Of a DNA stretch of 64,000 nucleotides, positions 45,664 through 53,375 are shown piece by piece. Below the pieces are notes generated by a model. That model was not told the origin of the DNA and did no database searches. It saw only the letters and a program-made list of their open reading frames with translations. This stretch comes from CALUOB01 sp944322305 (GTDB lineage: Bacteria > Actinomycetota > Coriobacteriia > Coriobacteriales > Coriobacteriaceae): contig OZ007031.1 of NCBI GenBank assembly GCA_963931605.1, positions 2,170,001 to 2,234,000 of the forward strand. The letters are read 5' to 3'. How positions within the stretch are numbered: position 1 is the first letter of the stretch; each line of letters begins with the position of its first letter. A program made the translations under genes and the position numbers.

Positions 45664-46630
45664 TGTTGTGTGCCAATAGGTTGTTTACGCCGGCAATGCG
45701 GGACATGGGCGGCAGGCCCCCGCAGGCGCTGTGCGGACGGGACCAATTATAGTGCTCGATGTAGGCGGGCAGGGCCTCGGCCCTGCCCGCCTCGCTCTCC
45801 CACGCCCTGCCGTACTGCCACTCCTGCGCGAGCGTCCTGTTCATCCGCTCCGCCTTGCCGTTCTGCCAGGGGCTGAAGGGCCTGGTGTAGATGTGGCGGA
45901 CGCCCCTCCCGGAGAGAAGGGCGTTGAAGTCGCCGCTGCGGTAGCCCGGGCCGTTGTCGGTCATCACGCGCTCGACGGCGACGCCCAGGCCCGCGAAGAA
46001 CGCCAGGCAGCGCTCCATGAAGGCGGCGCACGTCCCCTTGCGCTCGTCGGGGAGCAGCTCGGCGTAGGCGACGCGTGAGAAGTCGTCGACCGCGACGTGC
46101 AGGCACGACCGCCCCGCGCCCGGGGCGGACCCGCAGCCGCGCCCGCGCGCCCTCCAGCCGCCGCCCTCGGGTATGCGGGCGACCTTCTTGACGTCGACGT
46201 GGACGAGCTCGCCGGGGCGCTCGCGCTCGTAGCGCACGGGCGTGACGGGCCCGCGGCGGCGGACCTCGCCGGTCACGCGGTCGACGTCGGCGAGGCGCGG
46301 CAGGCCGGAGCGCGCCACGATCCTCGCGCAGGTCCGGGCGGGCACGCCCGTCGCGGCGGCGAGCGCGAGCGGGGCCAGGAGCATCGAGGAGCGCGCCTCG
46401 AGGACGCGCGCCTCGGTCTCGGGCGGCGTGGACCTCGCGAGCCTGCGCGGCCTGCTCGGCCGGTCGGACATCGGCTCGCCCCGCCGGGCCCTGGCGAGCC
46501 ACTTCGAGGCGGTCTGCCTGCTCACGCCCGCCTGGCGCGCCGCCTCGGAGACGCGCGCGCCGGCGGCGACCCGGCTGCACAGCAGCTCTCGGCCGCGCGG
46601 CGTGAGCCTTGCGTTAGGATGTTGGGACAT
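45659..46630 (-). CDS. IS481-family transposase
   Basis: The 323-residue DDE transposase has an N-terminal HTH region (GARVSEAARQAGVSRQTASKW), then the rve integrase core: HVDVKKVARIPEGGGW, MTDNGPGYRSG, PFSPWQNGKAERMNRTL and HYNWSRPHSACGG. These give the D...D...E triad. The start at 46630 (MSQHPNARLTPRGREL) fits family members. The last Ser codon and the TAG stop (45659-45661) lie at the IS border, within the GCTAGC sequence. The frame is intact, so the element may be active. Confidence 0.9.
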   Translation of the reverse strand: MSQHPNARLTPRGRELLCSRVAAGARVSEAARQAGVSRQTASKWLARARRGEPMSDRPSRPRRLARSTPPETEARVLEARSSMLLAPLALAAATGVPARTCARIVARSGLPRLADVDRVTGEVRRRGPVTPVRYERERPGELVHVDVKKVARIPEGGGWRARGRGCGSAPGAGRSCLHVAVDDFSRVAYAELLPDERKGTCAAFMERCLAFFAGLGVAVERVMTDNGPGYRSGDFNALLSGRGVRHIYTRPFSPWQNGKAERMNRTLAQEWQYGRAWESEAGRAEALPAYIEHYNWSRPHSACGGLPPMSRIAGVNNLLAHNS

Positions 46631-46732
46631 GGGATGGCCCCCCCTTCGCTGCAAGCCTGAACAACTCACAGCATGCGGGAGCCATCCCTATTTGTCACCC
46701 TCGGGGCGTAAACAACGTCTTGGCACTGAACA
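45664..46732 (-). mobile_element. Complete IS481-family insertion sequence, 1069 bp
   Basis: The terminal inverted repeats are TGTTGTGTGCCAATAGGTTG then TTTACGCC at 45664-45691, and the complement of TGTTCAGTGCCAAGACGTTG then TTTACGCC at 46705-46732. GCTAGC is directly repeated at 45658-45663 and 46733-46738. It is either a 6-bp target duplication or, because it is palindromic, an outward extension of the inverted repeats. The IS lies inside a repeat island between the regulator and rpsL. Confidence 0.9.
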
Positions 46733-47165
46733 GCTAGCTGCCAGTTGGTCGCGCTTCTAGCGGCCAAGCACTTGGTTGATCGCTACGACGACATCTAATA
46801 TCGCGTTGGTCGCTCAAACGACATCTCATCGCTGGAAAATCGAGAATTAGCTGCAGTTTGAGCTCCTAACCGCTCTGGAGATGTCGTAATAGCGACTAAC
46901 TGAAGCCTTGGCGGACGGAAGCGTGGCCAACCGAACCTTGCCTGCGATAAGGGCGACCAACGCGAAGCGTCGCTCATCCGTTAGCAGTCGTTTCCGCGAC
47001 AAACCTGAGCCTCGCTGTCAAAATAGCGACCAACCGCTGAAGCGGCAGGGCGCATAGGAGAGCCGTCCGCAGCTTACGCATCAAAAACGCGTCCAACCAC
47101 CGGTGCTGCGCAGCATGCAAAGGCACCGCCAGCGCCTAGATCCCAAAATCGCGCCCAACCGCCGG
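46733..47165. repeat. Type B phased repeat array around GCGACCAACC
   Basis: Inverted words GTTGGTCGCG (46745), GGTTGATCGC (46774) and GTTGGTCGC (46805) are followed by forward words AGCGACTAAC (46891), GTGGCCAACC (46923), GCGACCAACG (46953), GCGACCAACC (47027), GCGTCCAACC (47089) and GCGCCCAACC (47150). Most spacings are near 30-31 bp or twice that. Between the orientations lies a unique block with CGACATCTCATCGCTGGAAA and TTTGAGCTCCTAAC, shared with 59227-59276. No gene is visible before the rpsL promoter. Confidence 0.65.
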
Positions 47166-47297
47166 CGTCATCGCCACGCGCAGGAGCACCCCACCGCTTG
47201 CATGCCGCACCCGAGCCCAACTGCCCCCACCCCGCCTCAATTGTGGAGACTTTCCGCATTTGCCCTCAAAACTGGAAACGCCCGGACGCGTGGTCTG

Positions 47298-47326
47298 TTG
47301 ACACCCCTATCGGGCGCGCCTAAAGT
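47298..47326 (+). promoter_or_regulatory. Promoter of the rpsL-rpsG-fusA-rpsJ operon
   Basis: TTGACA (47298-47303), 17 nt, TAAAGT (47321-47326). The -35 box is perfect. The likely start site is about 90 nt before rpsL. Confidence 0.65.
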
Positions 47327-47420
47327 ATCACCTGCTGTTTCGTGGGTGGATGCTGACGCCCCGAGGCTAGCCGTTGCACCTCTCATCATAAGCTGGACGT
47401 TTTTTGAGAAGGAGAAAGCT

Positions 47421-47792
47421 TTGCCTACAATCAACCAGCTCGTGCGCAAGGGTCGCACCAAGGCCGTCAAGAAGTCCAAGAACCCGGCCCTCCAGCACAA
47501 CCCTCAGAAGCGCGGCGTGTGCACCCGCGTCTTCACCACCACCCCCAAGAAGCCGAACTCGGCTCTCCGCAAGGTCGCCCGTGTCCGTCTCGTGAACGGC
47601 ATCGAGGTCACCGCTTACATTCCGGGCGAGGGTCACAACCTGCAGGAGCACTCCATCGTCGCCGTCCGCGGCGGCCGTGTGCGCGACCTGCCTGGTGTGC
47701 GCTACAAGATCATCCGCGGCGCCTACGACTGCGCTGCCGTGCAGAACCGCAAGCAGGCTCGCTCCCGCTACGGTGCCAAGCGCCCGAAGTAG
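47421..47792 (+). CDS. rpsL: 30S ribosomal protein S12
   Basis: S12 lies at the decoding centre and is a classic streptomycin target. The 123-residue protein begins at TTG 47421 (PTINQLVRKGR), six bases after AAGGAG. It contains TTTPKKPNSALRKVARVRL (with the Lys associated with streptomycin sensitivity in wild-type form) and GVRYKIIRGAYDCAAVQNRKQ. The upstream frame stays open through the repeat island, but no start there is credible. It leads the operon. Confidence 0.96.
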   Translation: MPTINQLVRKGRTKAVKKSKNPALQHNPQKRGVCTRVFTTTPKKPNSALRKVARVRLVNGIEVTAYIPGEGHNLQEHSIVAVRGGRVRDLPGVRYKIIRGAYDCAAVQNRKQARSRYGAKRPK

Positions 47793-47949
47793 TCTGACCA
47801 CTTTCACGCGTCTTAGCGCCTCCGGGCGCCAGCGCCTGCGCCGGGCAAGAAGAGCGGCAGCTACGAGCGACGCCGCCCCCTTCGGTCCCAAGCGCTTCCC
47901 GCGCTTCTCAAGACGCACAAGATACGCGATCTTTTAAGAGGAGAAACAC

Positions 47950-48423
47950 ATGCCGCGTCGTGCATCCAAGACTCATCGTCGCGAGGTTATGCCCGATTCC
48001 GTGTATAACAACCGTCTCGTGACGCAGCTTATCAACAAGGTCCTCCTGGACGGCAAGAAGTCCACCGCCGAGCGCATCGTTTACAACGCGTTCGACATCG
48101 TGGCCAAGAAGAGCGACGGCGACGCCCTCGCTGTCTTCAAGAAGGCCATGGACAACGTCCGTCCCACCCTCGAGTGTAAGCCCAAGCGCGTCGGTGGCGC
48201 CACCTACCAGGTGCCGATGGAGGTCAACTCCCGCCGCTCCACGCAGCTCGCCATCCGCTGGATGGTCAACTTCAGCCGCGCGCGCAAGGAGAAGACCATG
48301 GCCGAGCGCCTGGCCAACGAGATCCTCGACGCCTCCAACGGCGTGGGCGCTTCCGTGAAGCGTCGTGAGGACGTCTTCAAGATGGCCGAAGCCAACCGTG
48401 CGTTCTCGCACTATCGCTGGTAG
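47950..48423 (+). CDS. rpsG: 30S ribosomal protein S7
   Basis: S7 is a primary 16S rRNA-binding protein that nucleates the 30S head. The 157-residue protein shows MPRRASKTHRREVMPDSVYN, VTQLINKVLLDGKKSTAERI, GGATYQVPMEV and a C-terminal HYRW. AAGAGGAG lies upstream of the ATG. The 157-nt gap from rpsL has no gene. Confidence 0.97.
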   Translation: MPRRASKTHRREVMPDSVYNNRLVTQLINKVLLDGKKSTAERIVYNAFDIVAKKSDGDALAVFKKAMDNVRPTLECKPKRVGGATYQVPMEVNSRRSTQLAIRWMVNFSRARKEKTMAERLANEILDASNGVGASVKRREDVFKMAEANRAFSHYRW

Positions 48424-48445
48424 TTAGTAGAAGGGCTTTCGATCT

Positions 48446-50563
48446 ATGGCTACTAAGTACAACCTCGCAGACACCCGCAACATCGGCATCATGGCTCACA
48501 TCGACGCCGGTAAGACCACCACGACCGAGCGCATCCTGTACTACACGGGCAAGACGCACAAGATCGGCGAGGTGCACGACGGTGCTGCCACCATGGACTG
48601 GATGGTCCAGGAGCAGGAGCGCGGCGTAACCATTCAGTCCGCCGCCACCACCTGCTTCTGGCGCAAGGGCGGCGCCACCACCGGCACCTCCTACCGTATC
48701 CAGATCATCGACACCCCCGGCCACGTGGACTTCACCTCCGAGGTCGAGCGCTCCCTGCGCGTCCTCGACGGTGCCGTGGCGGTCTTCGACGCCGTTGCCG
48801 GCGTGCAGCCGCAGTCCGAGACCGTGTGGCGTCAGGCTCACAACTACAACGTCCCCCGCATCGCCTTCATCAACAAGTACGACCGCGTGGGCGCCGACTT
48901 CTGGAACGCCATCGAGACCATGAAGGACCGCTTGGGCGCCAACGCCATCGCGATCCAGGTCCCCATGGGCGCCGAGGATCAGTTCTGGGGCGTCATCGAC
49001 CTCGTGACCATGACCGCGTGGGACTTCAAGGCCGACGACAAGGGCATGACCTATCCCGAGCCGATGGACGAGATCCCGGACGAGTTCAAGGAGATCGCCG
49101 AGGAGAAGCGCGCTGAGCTGCTCGACGCCGCCGCCGACTTCGACGAGGACCTCATGATGATGGTTCTCGAGGACGAGGAGATCCCGGTGGACGTGCTCAA
49201 GGCCGCCATCCGCAAGGGCGTGCTGGCCAACGAGCTCAACCCGGTCCTGGTGGGCTCCGCCTACAAGAACAAGGGCGTTCAGGAGCTGCTCGACGCCGTC
49301 GTTGACTACCTGCCCAGCCCGCTGGACATCCCGGCCATCGTGGGCACCGACCCCAAGACCGGCGAGGAGGCCGAGCGCCACTCCGACCCCAAGGAGCCCT
49401 TCAGCGCCCTGGCCTTCAAGATCCAGGTCGACCCGTTCGTCGGTAAGCTCACCTACTTCCGCGTGTACTCCGGTCACGCCGACGCCGGCTCCTACGTGGT
49501 CAACGCCACCAACGGCCAGCGCGAGCGCCTGGGCCGCATCCTCGAGATGAACTCCAACCAGCGCATCGACCGCGAGGAGTGCTCCGCCGGCGACATCGTC
49601 GCCTCCGTGGGCTTCAAGCACACCACCACCGGCGACACCCTGTGCTCCGAGGGCTCCGAGATCATCCTCGAGTCCATCGACTTCCCGGATCCGGTTATCG
49701 ACATCGCCGTCGAGCCCAAGACCAAGGCTGAGCAGGACAAGATGTCCATGGCGCTTGCCAAGCTCGCCGAGGAGGACCCGACCTTCCAGGTGCACACCGA
49801 CCACGAGACCGGCCAGACCATCATCGCCGGCATGGGCGAGCTGCACCTCGAGATCATCGTCGACCGCCTGCTCCGCGAGTTTAAGGTTGAGGCCAACGTG
49901 GGTAAGCCCCAGGTTGCCTACCGCGAGACCGCGGGCCACGACGTCGAGCGCGCCGAGGGCAAGTTCGTGCGCCAGTCCGGCGGCCGCGGCCAGTACGGCC
50001 ACGCCGTCATCAAGCTGGAGAAGAACGAGGAGGGCAAGGGCTACGAGTTCGTCAACGCCATCGTCGGTGGCGTCGTGCCCAAGGAGTACATCCCGTCCAT
50101 CGACAAGGGCATCCAGGAGGCGTTGCAGTCCGGCGTCATCGCGGGCTACCCGGTCGTCGACGTGAAGGTGACCCTCTTCGACGGTTCTTACCACGAGGTC
50201 GACTCCTCGGAGGCCGCGTTCAAGATCGCCGGTTCCATGGCCATCAAGGACGCCCTCAAGAAGTCCGACCCGGTGCTTCTCGAGCCGGTCATGTCCGTTG
50301 AGGTCGAGACCCCCGAGCAGTACATGGGCGATGTCATGGGCAACCTCTCTGGCCGTCGCGGCAAGATCGAGGGCATGGAGGATCGTCGCAACTCCAAGCT
50401 CATCCGCGCCAAGGTGCCGCTGGGCGAGATGTTCGGCTACGCTACCGACCTCCGCTCCCAGACGCAGGGCCGCGCGTCCTACACCATGCAGTTCGACTCG
50501 TACGAGCCCGCTCCCAAGAGCGTGCGCGACGAGGTTGTCGCCAAGAACGGCGGCAACGCGTAA
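48446..50563 (+). CDS. fusA: Elongation factor G
   Basis: EF-G is the GTPase that drives ribosomal translocation. The 705-residue protein has P-loop AHIDAGKTTTTERILY, switch sequence ERGVTIQSAATT, DTPGHVDFTSEVERS, and G4-like INKYDRVG (the usual NKxD is present as NKYD). Domain IV contains SGGRGQYGHAVIKLE. The length is standard. It is 22 bases after rpsG. A tuf gene often follows in related operons but is absent here. Confidence 0.97.
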   Translation: MATKYNLADTRNIGIMAHIDAGKTTTTERILYYTGKTHKIGEVHDGAATMDWMVQEQERGVTIQSAATTCFWRKGGATTGTSYRIQIIDTPGHVDFTSEVERSLRVLDGAVAVFDAVAGVQPQSETVWRQAHNYNVPRIAFINKYDRVGADFWNAIETMKDRLGANAIAIQVPMGAEDQFWGVIDLVTMTAWDFKADDKGMTYPEPMDEIPDEFKEIAEEKRAELLDAAADFDEDLMMMVLEDEEIPVDVLKAAIRKGVLANELNPVLVGSAYKNKGVQELLDAVVDYLPSPLDIPAIVGTDPKTGEEAERHSDPKEPFSALAFKIQVDPFVGKLTYFRVYSGHADAGSYVVNATNGQRERLGRILEMNSNQRIDREECSAGDIVASVGFKHTTTGDTLCSEGSEIILESIDFPDPVIDIAVEPKTKAEQDKMSMALAKLAEEDPTFQVHTDHETGQTIIAGMGELHLEIIVDRLLREFKVEANVGKPQVAYRETAGHDVERAEGKFVRQSGGRGQYGHAVIKLEKNEEGKGYEFVNAIVGGVVPKEYIPSIDKGIQEALQSGVIAGYPVVDVKVTLFDGSYHEVDSSEAAFKIAGSMAIKDALKKSDPVLLEPVMSVEVETPEQYMGDVMGNLSGRRGKIEGMEDRRNSKLIRAKVPLGEMFGYATDLRSQTQGRASYTMQFDSYEPAPKSVRDEVVAKNGGNA

Positions 50564-50613
50564 TCGGTAAGTAACCTGCGAGGATAGCCCCTCGTCTTAC
50601 GTTGGAGGTACCA

Positions 50614-50922
50614 TTGTCTAGCCAGAAGATCCGGATCCGCCTCAAGGGCTACGACCACGAGGTTGTCGATCAGTCTGCCAAGCTCATCGTGGACACCGCT
50701 CAGAAGACCGGCGCCCGCGTTTCCGGCCCCATCCCGCTGCCCACCGAGCGCAACCTCTACACGGTTATCCGCTCGCCCCACAAGGACAAGGATTCCCGCG
50801 AGCAGTTCGAGATGCGCACCCACAAGCGCCTCATCGACATTCTCGACCCCACCTCGGGCACCGTTGATTCGCTGATGCGTCTCGACCTCCCCGCTGGCGT
50901 GGACATCGAGATCAAGCTCTAA
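50614..50922 (+). CDS. rpsJ: 30S ribosomal protein S10
   Basis: S10 is a 30S head protein and NusG/NusE partner. The 102-residue protein starts at TTG 50614 (SSQKIRIRLKGYDHEVVD), six bases after GGAGG; the ATG at 50602 would overlap that ribosome site. Other motifs are GPIPLPTERNLYTV, RSPHKDKDSREQFEMRTHKR and the C-terminal LPAGVDIEIKL. It is normally the first gene of the large S10 cluster. Here a terminator follows and the next gene is an unrelated exporter. Confidence 0.96.
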   Translation: MSSQKIRIRLKGYDHEVVDQSAKLIVDTAQKTGARVSGPIPLPTERNLYTVIRSPHKDKDSREQFEMRTHKRLIDILDPTSGTVDSLMRLDLPAGVDIEIKL

Positions 50923-50934
50923 GCTTGCGCTATG

Positions 50935-50964
50935 GCGGCCCCTCATCCGAGGGGCCGTTTTTTT
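50935..50964 (+). terminator. Intrinsic terminator after rpsJ
   Basis: CGGCCCCT-CATCCG-AGGGGCCG followed by TTTTTTT starts 13 nt after the rpsJ stop. The stem is perfect, so transcription of the ribosomal operon very probably ends here. Confidence 0.92.
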
Positions 50965-51156
50965 GTGCCTCCGTTAGGCGTGGGGGCGCAGCAGTGGGCT
51001 AGGTGCGTTTGGTAGATGGGAGGGGCTCTTCTCATCTCGCTTCGCGCATGAGGCGGCAAGGCTGGCCGGCGGGCTCTTCTCGCCGGTGCATAATAAGGGT
51101 TCACAGGGATTCAGCGGCGTCACGTTCGGCGGCGTCACGCACAAGGGGAGAGGCAC

Positions 51157-52566
51157 ATGGGCGACACGCAGCGTTCGCATAGGCCTACGCGGCTTTCGTA
51201 CGAGTCGGTGCACGGGCAGAGCCACCTGCACCGCGCGGTGAGCATCGGGGCGGACAAGCGCGCGAGCCACGCGGCGATGAAGTGGCACGAGCTGGTTGAG
51301 GACGCCGCATGCCCGGCGCGCTGCGCCACGCTGTCCGACAAGAGCTCGATCGTGTGCCGCGCGGGCCTGCTCATGCTCTCGGCCGGCACGGGCGGCTATC
51401 GCGTGCGCGAGCTCATGAACGCCATCGCCGAGGCGCTCGGCATCACCTGCGTGGTCGACTTGGGTCTCATCACCCTGGAGTGCACTTGCATTGACGGCCA
51501 CGAAACCTATTCCGAGGTGGTGACGCTTGCCACCACGAGCGTGAACACCGAGCGCATCGCTTTGATGGTTCAGTTTGCCCAAAAGGCCCAGCGCGCGGCG
51601 GGCAGCTGGACGGTGGACGACTTCCATCGGCGCATGGACGCCGTCGAGCACACGCCGGGCAACTACGGCCCGCTTGCTGTGGGGCTTGCGGCGGCCTTTG
51701 CCTGCGCGGCCTTTGTGTTTCTGCTCGGCGGCGGTCCCATCGAGATGCTGTGCGCCTTTATCGGCGCGGGCGTGGGCAACCTGGTGCGCCGCCTCATGAT
51801 CGACCGGCACCTCACACAGTTCGCCTGCATCGGCGCGGGCGTGGCGGCGGCGTGCCTCACGTATCTGGGGGTGCTTCTCGCCCTGTCGCTGGTGATGCCG
51901 TCGGCGCTTGCGCACGAGGCGGGCTACATCGGCGCCATGCTCTTCGTGATCCCGGGCTTCCCGCTCATCACCAGCGGGTTCGACATCGCCAAACTCGATC
52001 TGCGCTCCGGCATCGAGCGCGCCGTGTACGCCGTCACGGTCATCGTGGTGGCAACGCTCGTGGCGCTGATGGTGGCCGAGCTCGTGCAGCTGTACCCGGA
52101 CGACTTCACCGACTTGGGGCTGAACCCTCTCGTGCAGCTGGCTTTGCGCCTGGTCGCGAGCTTCGTGGGCGTGTACGGGTTCTCCATGCTCTTCAACAGC
52201 CCGCCTGCCATGGCGGCCACGGCGGGCGTGATCGGTGCGGTTGCCAACACGCTGCGCCTTGAGCTGGTAGGGCTCCTCGGGATGCCGGCGGCCTTCGCGG
52301 CGTTTGTGGGCGCGTTTGCGGCGGGGCTGCTCGCCGCGGTGGCGCGTCGCAAGCTCGACTTCCCGCGCATCTCGCTCACCGTGCCCTCCATTGTCATCAT
52401 GGTGCCGGGACTTTACCTGTACCGTGCCGTGTACTACCTGGGCACGCTGCAGGTGACCGACGCGCTCTCGTGGGGCACGCAGGCGCTCATGATCGTGCTG
52501 TTCCTGCCCATCGGGCTCATCGCCGCGCGTATCGCCACCGACAGCCGCTGGCGCCACTGCAACTAG
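51157..52566 (+). CDS. Threonine/serine exporter family protein (ThrE type, both domains fused)
   Basis: The 469-residue protein has the ThrE N-terminal domain (AGLLMLSAGTGGYRVRELMN, then VVTLATTSVNTERI) and about ten membrane helices covering the DUF1212 and DUF3815 regions. LFVIPGFPLITSGFDIAKLD matches the conserved P-G-x-x-x-x-x-G-x-D loop. In Corynebacterium, ThrE exports threonine and serine, and this orthologue may do likewise. AGGGGAGAG precedes the ATG. It begins 190 nt after the rpsJ terminator and has its own AT-rich upstream sequence (CATAATAAGG near 51089). Confidence 0.85.
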   Translation: MGDTQRSHRPTRLSYESVHGQSHLHRAVSIGADKRASHAAMKWHELVEDAACPARCATLSDKSSIVCRAGLLMLSAGTGGYRVRELMNAIAEALGITCVVDLGLITLECTCIDGHETYSEVVTLATTSVNTERIALMVQFAQKAQRAAGSWTVDDFHRRMDAVEHTPGNYGPLAVGLAAAFACAAFVFLLGGGPIEMLCAFIGAGVGNLVRRLMIDRHLTQFACIGAGVAAACLTYLGVLLALSLVMPSALAHEAGYIGAMLFVIPGFPLITSGFDIAKLDLRSGIERAVYAVTVIVVATLVALMVAELVQLYPDDFTDLGLNPLVQLALRLVASFVGVYGFSMLFNSPPAMAATAGVIGAVANTLRLELVGLLGMPAAFAAFVGAFAAGLLAAVARRKLDFPRISLTVPSIVIMVPGLYLYRAVYYLGTLQVTDALSWGTQALMIVLFLPIGLIAARIATDSRWRHCN

Positions 52567-52596
52567 CGGCAGGCGCTGTTCCCAAAGCCACAGCCC

Positions 52597-52870
52597 ATAC
52601 GAGACGCATGGACGAGAACCACGCTCGCGCGATGCCTGCGGGTAAAAAGCGCATCCGTACGACGCCGCTGGGCAAAAGGTGTGTCCGTGCGAAGCGTGCG
52701 GGCAAAGGCGCGTCCGTACGACGCCGCCGGGCAAAGGCACGTCCGTACGACGCCGCCGGGCAAAGGCACATCCGTACAAAGCATGTGGGCGGAAATCGCA
52801 TTCATACGAAGCTTATGGGCGAGAATCGAGTTCATACGACGGCCGTGGGCGAGAAGCGCGCTCGTACGAC
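52597..52870 (+). repeat. Type A repeat array 2, arm 1: about nine 29-30-bp forward units
   Basis: The units follow the pattern CGCCGCTGGGCAAAAGG...TCCGTACGA, changing gradually to GTGGGCGAGAA...CATACGA near the centre. Clear units run from 52662. Three consecutive units are 29 bp (GGGCAAAGGC variants), the rest 30 bp. GGGCGAGAA occurs exactly at 52817 and 52847. This is the same family and orientation as 5911-6120. Confidence 0.8.
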
Positions 52871-53001
52871 TGCAATGCTCGCCCACGCGGTTTCTAGACA
52901 CGTTTTATGCCGTTATGGTTGTTCTGGACGAGCACGATATAGCATCGTGAGTTTTCTTGCGAGAGGCGAGGGCCTGTGCCGTGGAGTCTCTTGCTCGCAG
53001 A
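52871..53001. other. Central spacer of the second mirror array
   Basis: This 131-bp AT-richer segment lacks the repeat unit and contains a small perfect hairpin CACGAT-ATAGC-ATCGTG (52933-52949). Its right end (TTGCGAGAGGCGAGGGCC) resembles the end of the first array's spacer (CTCGCGAGAAGGGCCGC). Confidence 0.6.
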
Positions 53002-53241
53002 CTTCGTACGGACGCGCTTTTCGCCCAACGTTTTCGTATCAGTGCGCTCTTCGCCCACGAGCTTCGTATGACCGTGTTTTTCGCCCACAGGCTTCGTATC
53101 GATGCGGATTCCGCCCATGGGTTTCGTGCCAGTGCGGATTTCGCCCGCGGGTTTCGCATCGGTGCGCGTTTTGCCTACGAGCTTCATACGGACGTGCTTT
53201 TCGCCCGCCAGGATCGTGCCGGCGCCTGTCCGGACCACGCC
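53002..53241 (-). repeat. Type A repeat array 2, arm 2: eight 30-bp inverted units
   Basis: Units of exactly 30 bp start at 53002, 53032, 53062, 53092, 53122, 53152, 53182 and 53212. The pattern is CTTCGTATSR-GYGCGNTTTTCGCCC, the reverse complement of the arm 1 unit. Degenerate copies continue to about 53270. Confidence 0.85.
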
Positions 53242-53375
53242 CGTCGGGATCGCATCGGCGCCCATCTAGCCCGCGCACGCCGCGCGGGCGCCTTCCGCAA
53301 ACGCTCCCTTGCGACGGTTGCCCGGGCGGCGTATGGTAAAAAGCAGGCGAATGCGAGCATGGGCAGGGCGGCGTT

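Larger units (their letters stand above)
52567..53375. other. Gene-free island between the exporter and FUSC genes
   Basis: This 809-nt region is almost entirely the second mirror repeat array (52597-53241). The last 100 bases hold more diverged copies of the inverted unit. One frame stays open through much of it (52470-53339), but three 29-bp units break periodic coding in arm 1 and no start is convincing. Confidence 0.65.

Noticed and set aside
47103..47420. N-terminal extension of S12 in the open frame upstream of rpsL
   Set aside because: It runs through the repeat island and promoter; the TTG at 47421 has an ideal AAGGAG and matches the normal S12 start.
52470..53339. Possible repeat-rich protein across the second mirror array
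   Set aside because: Three 29-bp units break a periodic reading frame in arm 1, there is no ribosome site, and the frame begins inside the exporter gene. Not fully excluded for arm 2 alone.
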